Shown here one piece after another: positions 46,170 to 53,404 of a DNA stretch of 64,000 bases. The position numbers and the translations under genes are program-made. The notes under the pieces are model-generated. The model did no database searches. It worked only from the letters and a program-made list of their open reading frames with translations, and was not told the DNA's origin. The number at the start of each line of letters is the position of its first letter. The stretch's first letter is position 1. Source of the stretch: Acidobacteriaceae bacterium (lineage in GTDB: Bacteria; Acidobacteriota; Terriglobia; Terriglobales; Acidobacteriaceae); assembly GCA_028283625.1 (NCBI GenBank), contig JAPWKG010000030.1, forward strand, positions 1 through 64,000, given 5' to 3'.

Positions 46170-47818
46170 ATCTCTTCCAGAGTTTTCCCTTTTGTTTCCG
46201 GTAGGAAAAAGATCGCGGTACACAGGTATACGACCGCGCAGGCAGCCCAAAGCCAGAACATGGTGAAGTATCCATAGCGCCCGACAACGGATAGAAAGAC
46301 GCCTGCGAGAAGGGTAGAAATCCCCTGATTGATCAGCAGCCCAACGCCCATTCCGTTGGAGCGAATTCTCGTCGGCATCAGCTCAGAGAGAGCCAGCCAC
46401 ACCACAACCCCGGGCCCTGCGGCGAACGCGGCAATAAATAAAGCCAGGCACGCGGCAATTCCCCACCCCATGCGCTCACTCGGAGCAGGAGCCCAGTACG
46501 CATGCTGCAGCACAAGCGTGCCCTTCTCAGAAGGCTCCGGGACGATCCGCAAAACGGCATCAGCATCCGTTGACCGCGCGGCCACGACCTTATCGCCTGC
46601 GCCATAGCTATAAAGCACGCTCAGGGACATTGGCTCCGAGCCGTCCGCAGCCGACAGCGCCTGTACAGGCACGACCAGCCGATTGTCCCGTACCTGCTGC
46701 CGGAGCTGTGGCGCGAGATCCACCCGCTTTGCCTCAAAGCTATGAAAGAGCAGGCCCGCGGCGACCAAGGCCACCAGCATGCCGGAACTGCCAAGAATCA
46801 GCAGGAACTTTCTCCCCTTACGGTCCACGAGCGCAACCGCAAGCAACGTCATCACCACGTTCAGCACTTTGACCGCGGCATCGCCCTGCGTTGCGTGATC
46901 CGCACTCATGCCAGCCTGACGCAGAATCAGTACTAAGTACGCCAGAATCGAGTTGATGCCTGTAGCCTGATTGCAGGCCAAAATGACACAGGCCAGGAAA
47001 AATGGCACAACATAGCGGCGCTGCAGCAGCGATCCCGAAGCACCTTGCTGCTTGCCTGCGCTCGCCGCATGCGCCAGCTCTTCCATCTCGTCATACTGGC
47101 GACGCGCTTCTGCCGGATCAACAACGCGCAACAGCTCCGCGAGCGCTTTTTCAGGACGCGCCTTGCGATACAGCCACCGTGGCGTTTCCCCAAGCAGAAA
47201 TGCGCCCAGAAAGAAAACCGCTCCCGGATAAACAACGGCGAGGAACATGCTTCGCCATGCGTGATTGGAAGCCGCAAAAAGAACGGCCGCGCTCCCCGGA
47301 GCCGCGTGAATGATCCTCTCAGCCTGCTGCGTGTAATACCAACCGACAAAGGCCGCAATGGCGATGCCGACCGTCAGCATGAGCTGAAAGATGGCCGAAC
47401 CCCGCCCCCGCGAAGCGGCTGGAAGGCACTCCGCCAGATACAGCGGAACAACAACCGCAATGAGCCCACCGCTCATCCCTTGCAGTAACCTGCCGACGAA
47501 CAGAGACGCAAAGCCCTGCGAAAGCACAATCAAACCAACGCTGGCGAGAAAACAAAAGCCGCTGAAGATCATCAGGCGGCGCCGTCCCAACCAGTCAGCC
47601 AACACGCCCGCCACAAGTGACGACAACATACTGCCGCCAAGGACAGCCGCAACGATGATGGAGGTCTGCTGCTGGCTCAGGTGAACCGTGCGCCCCAGAT
47701 ACAGCAGAGCTGCCGCAATGATGCCCACATCAATGCCGTAAAGCAGGCCTCCCATGCCCGCGATAAAAAGAAGCAGCTTGCGATACACCGCACCAGACAA
47801 CGTAGGCGCTACGGGCAT
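46154..47818 (-). CDS. MFS sugar porter with a long inserted periplasmic loop
   Basis: A 554-residue sugar-porter-family transporter (GLUT/XylE-like). Family marks: YGIDVGIIAAAL in helix 1, DWLGRRRLM loop, GRLLQGMSGGLIAVVVPLYLAE, DRKGRKFLLI, LSELMPTRIRSNGMG and FLPETKGKTLEE at the C terminus. Between two late helices (after VALVAAGLLFHSFEA and before GWGIAACLALF) there is a polar insert of about 90 residues where relatives have a short loop. Gene context suggests uptake of a pectin-derived sugar acid or sugar. AGGAG precedes ATG; A+T-rich sequence lies upstream. Confidence 0.88.
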   Translation of the reverse strand: MPVAPTLSGAVYRKLLLFIAGMGGLLYGIDVGIIAAALLYLGRTVHLSQQQTSIIVAAVLGGSMLSSLVAGVLADWLGRRRLMIFSGFCFLASVGLIVLSQGFASLFVGRLLQGMSGGLIAVVVPLYLAECLPAASRGRGSAIFQLMLTVGIAIAAFVGWYYTQQAERIIHAAPGSAAVLFAASNHAWRSMFLAVVYPGAVFFLGAFLLGETPRWLYRKARPEKALAELLRVVDPAEARRQYDEMEELAHAASAGKQQGASGSLLQRRYVVPFFLACVILACNQATGINSILAYLVLILRQAGMSADHATQGDAAVKVLNVVMTLLAVALVDRKGRKFLLILGSSGMLVALVAAGLLFHSFEAKRVDLAPQLRQQVRDNRLVVPVQALSAADGSEPMSLSVLYSYGAGDKVVAARSTDADAVLRIVPEPSEKGTLVLQHAYWAPAPSERMGWGIAACLALFIAAFAAGPGVVVWLALSELMPTRIRSNGMGVGLLINQGISTLLAGVFLSVVGRYGYFTMFWLWAACAVVYLCTAIFFLPETKGKTLEEIEQSF

Positions 47819-48047
47819 TCACTCTTTCTCCTGCGTGTTTCTTCAAACTATATAGTCGCGCAAAGCAAAGCAATAGCTAATAAAAAGAAATAACACGATA
47901 TAAAACCAGTTACCACGAAAAGCATTCAAAAGCTGGAAATTCCTCTTGAACATATGCTTTCAGCGCCGGATTCTTCTCGCGAGAGAAGCAAAACGCTAGG
48001 AAAAGAAAGTAGGCATTTACCGCCAGGCGCGTGGGCGTGGGATCAGA

Positions 48048-48704
48048 CTATTCCGGCAAGCGCAGAAGAGCCCAAACGCCCTCCACCGCGAACTCGCGTT
48101 CGCGCTCCTGCGGCAAACGCCTGCCCAGCGGGCCTGCAGCGCGTAGCGTCACCACGCCGTGCAGAAACGACCAGAGCGAAACGGCCCGCTCGGAAACCTC
48201 CTGCTCTGCCAACTGCGGGTGGAAGTGCAGAATCGCGCGACAGACATAGTCGAAGCTCAGATCAGCCGCAGCTCGGAGCTCCGGCACATCGCGCAGGGCG
48301 CAGACCTCCGGCAGGAACATGGCGCAGTAGTAGCCTCTCTGCTCATACGCAAAGTCAAGATACGCCAAGGTCAACTTCTCGACCACCGAATCGTCGCGGC
48401 CGGCGGCCTCCGCGGTTTGGCTCATGCTTGCGTGCAAACAATGAAAGCCATCGATTGCGAGGCTCACCAGGAGATCGGCTCGGTCTTTGAAGTGATGATA
48501 CGGAGCAGCTGTGGTTACCCCAAGCCGGCGCGCTAGCTCTCGAAAGGAGAGCAGATGAGCGTCAGGCCCGGCCAGTACCTCCAGCGCAACCTCCTTGAGC
48601 GCCTGCCGTAGATCGCCATGATGGTAGGCAGAGCTGCTTGAAGTACGCCCCTTCGGCCGTCCTGGCGAGGAGCCCCGGTTGATGGATTTCGCTTGCGCGG
48701 CCAC
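48048..48704 (-). CDS. TetR-family transcriptional regulator
   Basis: A 218-residue regulator with an N-terminal basic tail (GSSPGRPKGR), a TetR helix-turn-helix (about 28-72: YHHGDLRQALKEVALEVL, LSFRELARRLGVTTAAPYHHFKDRADLL) and a C-terminal ligand domain of the WHG type (LSFDYVCRAILHFHP ... WSFLHGVVTLRAAG). The target is unknown; neighbours are the sugar porter downstream and the tail-collar operon upstream. The GTG start lies six bases after TAGGAT. Confidence 0.85.
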   Translation of the reverse strand: MAAQAKSINRGSSPGRPKGRTSSSSAYHHGDLRQALKEVALEVLAGPDAHLLSFRELARRLGVTTAAPYHHFKDRADLLVSLAIDGFHCLHASMSQTAEAAGRDDSVVEKLTLAYLDFAYEQRGYYCAMFLPEVCALRDVPELRAAADLSFDYVCRAILHFHPQLAEQEVSERAVSLWSFLHGVVTLRAAGPLGRRLPQEREREFAVEGVWALLRLPE

Positions 48705-48710
48705 TTTCTC

Positions 48711-48716
48711 ATCCTA
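48711..48716 (-). promoter_or_regulatory. TAGGAT -10-like element of tetR2
   Basis: On the minus strand a TANNNT hexamer ends six bases before the GTG; an overlapping TATAGG is two bases further up. Confidence 0.35.
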
Positions 48717-48789
48717 TACGGTCTAAGCACCGCTCAGATAGGCGGCCGGCACGTTGAACCTGCTTGATACCTCATCCGGGGAGCCCACC

Positions 48790-48990
48790 ATGACACAAAC
48801 TCTCGTTCTTTGGATCGTTCGCGGATTCAGCCTGGAGGTACCCAGCTTCACCCTTGAAGCCGGAGATCTTCTTAACCAGCGCACGCGTTCGCTGGTTGCG
48901 CGGTCCAACACTACGGCACGCCCTTCCGCGCAACGCCAGAAAAACTTGCTGCGCTGGCATCTTGCAGTTTCCGTACAGAACGAGATTTGA
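48790..48990 (+). CDS. possible 66-residue protein, uncertain
   Basis: An open frame starting at ATG 48790 with GGAG six bases upstream. The product begins MTQTLVLWIVRGFSLEVPSF and ends basic. Codon choice resembles neighbouring genes, but no family is recognised. An 8-bp hairpin (48874-48881 with 48890-48897) lies inside. The stop codon is embedded in the -35 element of the next promoter. The remainder of the 350-base gap shows nothing else. Confidence 0.25.
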   Translation: MTQTLVLWIVRGFSLEVPSFTLEAGDLLNQRTRSLVARSNTTARPSAQRQKNLLRWHLAVSVQNEI

Positions 48991-49015
48991 CAGAGAAGGA
49001 CTGGCCTGCCATTCT
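48987..49015 (+). promoter_or_regulatory. promoter of the tail-collar/hydroxylase/sulfotransferase operon
   Basis: TTGACA (48987-48992), 17-base spacer, CATTCT (49010-49015). The predicted start near 49022 leaves a leader of about 33 bases containing GAGG (49046-49049) before the ATG at 49055. Confidence 0.65.
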
Positions 49016-49054
49016 CGGGTTGAATAGCTGCAAGTCTTACGTTCTGAGGTTTCT

Positions 49055-49606
49055 ATGTCACAGCCGCTTCTAGGCACTATTGCATTGTTTGCCGGTAACT
49101 TTGCCCCGAAAGGCTGGGCTCTGTGCGCTGGCCAGCTCCTCCCGATCGCACAAAACGCCGCGCTTTTTAGCATTCTTGGAACGACCTATGGAGGGAATGG
49201 CAGCTCGACCTTTGCCCTTCCCAATCTCTGCGGCCGTGCGCCCGTAGGCGCGGGGCAAAGCACCACCGGCACCTCCTACACGCTTGGGCAGTCCTTCGGA
49301 GCGGAATCCGTTACCCTGAACGCGAATCAGCTCCCCGCCCACATGCATGTCGTCGCTCCGCCTGTTTCCTCCTCGATTGGAACTCAGGTGACCCCCTCCG
49401 GTGGATATCCTGCACAGGTCAACCCTGGCGGCTCTCGCGGCTCCTCTGCGTCCAGCTACAACGCCTACGCTTCTGTCAGTAATGCGCAAGCGGCTGCCTA
49501 CAATACCGCGAGTACCGGAAACAATCTGGCCGTTAGCATTCTGAGCCCAAGTCTTGTTGTGAACTACATCATCGCGCTCCAAGGCATCTTTCCATCGCGC
49601 AACTGA
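49055..49606 (+). CDS. tail-collar domain (microcystin-dependent-type) protein
   Basis: A 183-residue protein of the Tail_Collar / MdpB family, related to the collar region of phage tail fibres but common as stand-alone bacterial genes. The domain is at the N terminus: GTIALFAGNFAPKGWALCAGQLLPIAQNAALFSILGTTYGGNGSSTFALPNL then GRAPVGAGQ. The C-terminal part is low-complexity (Ser, Ala, Tyr, Asn), ending in the family's VVNYIIALQGIFPSRN. It has no signal peptide. No phage genes surround it. It is the first gene of a unit with a hydroxylase and sulfotransferase, so it is the obvious candidate substrate. Its TGA overlaps the next ATG. Confidence 0.88.
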   Translation: MSQPLLGTIALFAGNFAPKGWALCAGQLLPIAQNAALFSILGTTYGGNGSSTFALPNLCGRAPVGAGQSTTGTSYTLGQSFGAESVTLNANQLPAHMHVVAPPVSSSIGTQVTPSGGYPAQVNPGGSRGSSASSYNAYASVSNAQAAAYNTASTGNNLAVSILSPSLVVNYIIALQGIFPSRN

Positions 49607-50418
49607 TGTACCCCGTCATGTATCCCCGTTGGCAAAAACTCCCGCTGTTCTTCCCTCCTGATGCCCTGATCCGCGAGGTTCAGGCAATTCCTGAAGAACA
49701 GTGGGTTCCCCACTTCAACACACAGGATTACGAAGGGCATTGGAGCAGCCTCGCGCTGTGCTCTGCTTCGGGGCGCACCGAAGACATCTTCCCGTCGTCC
49801 TCCAACACCAGCTTCTACAACACACCGCTTTATGCCGAGATGCCAGCGCTGCGTGCTGTTCTTGAGCACTTCCGCTTCCCGCTGAAATCGGTTCGGCTTC
49901 TGCGCCTTCAAAGCGAATCGACGGTACGCGAGCACCGCGACAGGGATCTTTCCCTGCGGGACGGAGAGCTACGCCTGCATGTTCCAATCATGACCAACGA
50001 GCAGGTTGAGTTCATCGTCGCCAACCGGCAGCTTCCTTTGCGCGCAGGAGAGGCGTGGTTTATCGACTTCTCGCAGCCACATCGTATCTACAACAGAAGC
50101 TCCTCGCCGCGCGTGCATCTGGTGATCGACGGCTCGCTGAATGAGTGGGCAAAAGAGCTTCTGGAGCGCGCTCAGCGAGAGGTCGTGACAGAGACCTTCC
50201 CCGCAAGAGGCATCATCGAATTTGAACGCTTCTGCGCAACCGCATGGCAAGATCAAGCGCTGATGGATCGCCTGCGGGGCATAACAGCTCCCCAGGCACT
50301 ACTCGAAGCCGTAACGCGCGAAGGCCAGCTGCGCGGCTTTCACTTTGTCCAGGAGGATGCCGCATCCATCCTTCGGGAAAACCGCGAGGCCTGGAACCTC
50401 CGCACGATGAATCTATGA
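49606..50418 (+). CDS. aspartyl/asparaginyl beta-hydroxylase-like 2OG oxygenase
   Basis: A 270-residue Fe(II)/2-oxoglutarate oxygenase of the AspH-like family. Residues about 85-185 carry the cupin core: VRLLRLQSESTVREHRDRD (first His/Asp ligands), LRLHVPIMTNEQVEFIV (2OG-binding Arg), LRAGEAWFIDFSQPHRIYNRS (second His). The C-terminal 85 residues are helical and unknown. Family members hydroxylate Asp/Asn side chains in proteins, and related enzymes act on small molecules. Start ATG overlaps the upstream stop (TGATG) and its own stop overlaps the sulfotransferase start (ATGA), so all three are translationally coupled. Confidence 0.85.
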   Translation: MYPVMYPRWQKLPLFFPPDALIREVQAIPEEQWVPHFNTQDYEGHWSSLALCSASGRTEDIFPSSSNTSFYNTPLYAEMPALRAVLEHFRFPLKSVRLLRLQSESTVREHRDRDLSLRDGELRLHVPIMTNEQVEFIVANRQLPLRAGEAWFIDFSQPHRIYNRSSSPRVHLVIDGSLNEWAKELLERAQREVVTETFPARGIIEFERFCATAWQDQALMDRLRGITAPQALLEAVTREGQLRGFHFVQEDAASILRENREAWNLRTMNL

Positions 50419-51398
50419 CCATGACAGGCTGGATCCCCTATCAGATCTCCTTGGCTGAGGACCACCCCTCTGTACGCTGGACACAACTTGGGACAACTCG
50501 CCTGCTCGAGCCTTTTTTTGAAGAAACGTTGCAGAAGCAGCTGAACCAGCCGTTCCACCAGCTTTTCGCTCGCCAAACAAGCATGGATGTCTTGCTGGAG
50601 CTTGCTGAGACGCGTTCCTCGCTCCCTCTGCGCGGCATCGTGCTGCACATGTCTCGCTGTGGTTCGACGCTTCTTTCGCAGATGCTTGCCGCGTCGCCGC
50701 GAAACGTTGTCGCCTCGGAGCCCTCTCCGCTGGACGCGATCCTGCGTGCGCAGAGCACGTATCCTCAACTCGATCATGCGACGCACATTCGCTGGATACG
50801 CGCAATGGCTCACGCCCTGGCACAACCGCGCACGGGACAGGAAGACGCGTTCTATCTCAAGCTCGACTGCTGGCACCTGAATCAGCTGGCTCTGCTGCGT
50901 GAAGCCTTCCCCGAAGCTCCGCTGCTCTTCCTCTATCGTGAGCCGCTCGAAGTCATGGTCTCTCACGCCCGCATGCCCGCAGCCTGGAGTATCCCAGGCA
51001 TTCTTCACCCTTTGGCGCTTTCGTTAAAGCATGAGGACTGGGAGCCGCAGCATCTGGAACGGTATGCGGCAAAAGCTTTGGCAAACTTCTGCCGAAACGG
51101 ATTGCTGGCAGCAGAGGCCTGCAACGCACTGCTGGTGAACTTCACGCAACTGCCTGTAGCCGTCTTCGGATCGATAGCGCAGCACTTCTCCCTGCGATTG
51201 GAAGACTACCCCGCCATGCTGGCGCAGTCTCAACGCGATGCCAAGCGCCCCTATCAACCGTTTACCCCGGATAGCGAACAAAAACGCGCAGAGGCATCGC
51301 CTCAAGTGCAAGAGGCCACGGAACTGCTGTTGCGCGAGCTGTACCAGCAGCTCGAGGCAGCGCGTGAGGCACAGGAAAGAACCGTCACCGCTCTCTAG
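50415..51398 (+). CDS. sulfotransferase family protein
   Basis: A 327-residue PAPS-dependent sulfotransferase. The 5'-phosphosulfate loop is MSRCGSTLLSQML (about residues 78-90), and the 3'-phosphate-binding region contains FLYREPLEVMVSHAR near 180. The N-terminal 70 residues are extra and unassigned. Protein, glycan or lipid could be the acceptor. It is coupled to the hydroxylase gene (ATGA) and ends in a four-base convergent overlap with APS kinase, the enzyme that makes its donor. The start is fixed by the ATGA overlap. Confidence 0.85.
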   Translation: MTMTGWIPYQISLAEDHPSVRWTQLGTTRLLEPFFEETLQKQLNQPFHQLFARQTSMDVLLELAETRSSLPLRGIVLHMSRCGSTLLSQMLAASPRNVVASEPSPLDAILRAQSTYPQLDHATHIRWIRAMAHALAQPRTGQEDAFYLKLDCWHLNQLALLREAFPEAPLLFLYREPLEVMVSHARMPAAWSIPGILHPLALSLKHEDWEPQHLERYAAKALANFCRNGLLAAEACNALLVNFTQLPVAVFGSIAQHFSLRLEDYPAMLAQSQRDAKRPYQPFTPDSEQKRAEASPQVQEATELLLRELYQQLEAAREAQERTVTAL

Positions 51399-51925
51399 GG
51401 TCTTTCCAGCCGGGCCAACACCGTACACACGCACTCCTCTACACTCGCCACTCCCGTAAGACAGTGGATCGCGGGCTGCAGTGGAGGTTCGTAAAGGTCG
51501 TCAATCCCCGTCATGTTCTGCAGCTGCCCGGCTCGAGCTCTCCGGTAAAGACCTTTCGGATCGCGCTCTTCGCAAAGAGCCAGAGGGGCATCGACAAAGA
51601 CCTCAAAAAACGGTACCGGTGCTGCCTGCTGCAATGCCGCTCGAACAGCACGAAAAGGGCTGATTGCAGCAACCAGCACACAAGTGCCCTGCTCTGCGGC
51701 TTGGAACGCAATGGCAGCAATCCGGTGTTGATGCTCGACACGGTCTTGCCGGCTAAAGCCAAGATCGCGAGAGTGAGTTTGTCGCAGCTCGTCGCCGTCC
51801 AACAACAAAACCTGCCGCCCGCGCTGTTGCAGAAGCGCAGCTACAGCACGGCTCAAGGTCGTCTTTCCAGAACCGCTTAGACCGGTAAACCACAGGATGA
51901 CACCACCAGCGGTTACTTCTGACAC
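51395..51925 (-). CDS. cysC: adenylyl-sulfate (APS) kinase
   Basis: A 176-residue kinase that phosphorylates APS to PAPS. P-loop GLSGSGKTTLSRAV, then LLDGDELRQTHSRDLGFSRQDRVEHQHRIA, the ISPFRAVRAAL segment and DPKGLYRRARAGQLQNMTGIDDLYEPP, all canonical for CysC. The start is uncertain: GTG 51925 has GAGAG upstream and gives a protein beginning just before the P-loop strand, as usual. No sulfate adenylyltransferase (CysD/CysN) is adjacent, so this appears to be a dedicated PAPS supply for the neighbouring sulfotransferase. The TAG stops of both genes share the palindrome CTAG. Confidence 0.92.
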   Translation of the reverse strand: MSEVTAGGVILWFTGLSGSGKTTLSRAVAALLQQRGRQVLLLDGDELRQTHSRDLGFSRQDRVEHQHRIAAIAFQAAEQGTCVLVAAISPFRAVRAALQQAAPVPFFEVFVDAPLALCEERDPKGLYRRARAGQLQNMTGIDDLYEPPLQPAIHCLTGVASVEECVCTVLARLERP

Positions 51926-51962
51926 GAAAACTCTCTCTCCCACTTCTTCATACCGGAATGAT

Positions 51963-52526
51963 ATGAGTAAGATAAAACTCGCCCTCATGAAGAACCTCAT
52001 GCCAACACGCCGCAAGTTCCTGTCCCTCTCCGTCGCTGCCGCTGGCACCCTCGCTCTTCCACGGACGATTCTTGCCTCCGACAACGAAATCAATAGCCCC
52101 TACTCCAACGCAGCGCTCGGAGCCTATACCCAGGGGCTGATGAACGCGGAGTATCTGACCACGCTTGTTGGCACCAGCTTCACCGTCTTCCTTACAGACG
52201 GCAGCTATTCTTCCATGGTTCTGAGCAAGGTCACGGTAATGGACAATACCCCTGCCTCCACGGAGGGCAAACGCGTTGCCCCTCCGGGCGCGGACCTCAC
52301 CGCATTACGCTCACCACTGCAACCCACATGCTTCACGCTGTGCTTCAACGTTACCGGCCAGAGTTTTGCAGAAGGCACCTATCTGCTCGATAGCGGCCTT
52401 CTGGGCAGAGTCTCCATGTTCCTTTCGCCGAGTACTGCAGGCAAGTGTGTTGCAAGCTTCAGTGCGTTCCCGCAGCGCACGATGAGGCCAGTTACCTCAC
52501 CAGTCAAAGGACGGCTCACGCTCTAA
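51963..52526 (+). CDS. Tat-exported protein with a DUF6916-like domain
   Basis: A 187-residue protein with a twin-arginine signal (TRRKFLSLSVAAAGTLALPRTILA). It has a C-terminal beta domain of about 110 residues: TLVGTSFTVFLTDGSYSSMVLSKV ... CFTLCFNVTGQSFAEGTYLLDSGLLGRVSMFLSPS. This layout is DUF6916-like, a domain of unknown function that I associate with tail-collar gene neighbourhoods. It diverges from cysC with a 37-base gap and converges on the GNAT gene. ATG 51963 has GGAAT upstream; later ATGs at 51987 and 51999 also preserve the signal. Confidence 0.65.
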   Translation: MSKIKLALMKNLMPTRRKFLSLSVAAAGTLALPRTILASDNEINSPYSNAALGAYTQGLMNAEYLTTLVGTSFTVFLTDGSYSSMVLSKVTVMDNTPASTEGKRVAPPGADLTALRSPLQPTCFTLCFNVTGQSFAEGTYLLDSGLLGRVSMFLSPSTAGKCVASFSAFPQRTMRPVTSPVKGRLTL

Positions 52527-52538
52527 CTATCATTCTGC

Positions 52539-53384
52539 TCATCCCATGCGGTTGAACAGAATGTTGTATTCAACCCCTTCTTCGCAATATCCGACGGGGG
52601 AGAGAAAGAGCGGGAATCGCTCCCCTGTCGGCACCATAAGCTCAACGGTGTCCTGAGACAGAAGCGGCTCACGCGGACCATACAGCTTGAGCTCGAAACT
52701 ATCTCCAGCCCGGATCCCCGCATTGCGAAACAGCGCAGAAGCGGTAAGGCTATTTACCTCCACCAGCTTCAACGGTACAGACGGCACGTTCTCAGAACAG
52801 GCAAGCAACGTCTGACCGATCCGCTCCTTGAAGTAACGCGACGACTGACCGGGAAGGTTCGCTTGCGACGCCGCCTCTTCCTCCTCTGGAGTCTCTTTCA
52901 GGCTCTCGCCCTGCTGCCAGCTCATCTCCAGCGAAACACCGTCGCCACGGCTCTGCACAACGAATCCGGCACGTTCATATAGCCGCTTTGCCGGGTTGTT
53001 GTAACGCACGGAAAGGCACAGCGGCAGCTGAGCTACCTCTGCTTGCTGCTTGCAGAACTGCAACAGATCTCCACCGACGCCTTGCCCGCGATATGACTCC
53101 AGCAAGGCAAGATCGACGATCCGCATTTCCGTCGTGGAGCGCGCAAGCATAAGCCGACCTGCGCGCTGATCATCCACCCACACGATGCAGTCCTTAGCAT
53201 TCGGAAAGATCGAAGCATAGCCTTGCTGTTGATTCTGGTACTGCATCTCCAGCAACTCGGTCAACACCTCGGGCTGCAGTTGCAGTGGAGCAAACTCTAA
53301 GGCCTTCACCGCAAAGAAGAGTTCACGCAAAAACACATCATCGTCCGCAACCCTGCTGCGTACTTCAAATCGTACGGAAGCCAC
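52539..53384 (-). CDS. GNAT acetyltransferase fused to a DUF6916-like domain
   Basis: A 281-residue two-domain protein. Residues about 3-155 are a GNAT N-acetyltransferase (acetyl-CoA loop SYRGQGVGGDLL, then LCLSVRYNNPAKRLYERAGF). After an acidic linker, residues about 183-281 form a beta domain (RIGQTLLACSENVPSVPLKLVEV ... FELKLYGPREPLLSQDTVELM ... FPLFLSPVG) with the same strand order as the Tat protein opposite. The GTG start has GAGGAGAGG upstream, 20 bases after the TMTC-type gene stop, so both are likely one operon. Confidence 0.75.
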   Translation of the reverse strand: MASVRFEVRSRVADDDVFLRELFFAVKALEFAPLQLQPEVLTELLEMQYQNQQQGYASIFPNAKDCIVWVDDQRAGRLMLARSTTEMRIVDLALLESYRGQGVGGDLLQFCKQQAEVAQLPLCLSVRYNNPAKRLYERAGFVVQSRGDGVSLEMSWQQGESLKETPEEEEAASQANLPGQSSRYFKERIGQTLLACSENVPSVPLKLVEVNSLTASALFRNAGIRAGDSFELKLYGPREPLLSQDTVELMVPTGERFPLFLSPVGYCEEGVEYNILFNRMG

Positions 53385-53404
53385 CTTTTTGAAAACCTCT
53401 CCTC

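Noticed and set aside
48772-49173. A 133-codon minus-strand frame upstream of the tail-collar gene
   Set aside because: It overlaps the collar gene start and its promoter, lacks a ribosome site and has no recognisable domain.
49055-49606. Prophage or tail-fibre remnant
   Set aside because: The tail-collar protein has no neighbouring capsid, tail, integrase or lysis genes and belongs to the stand-alone MdpB-like class.
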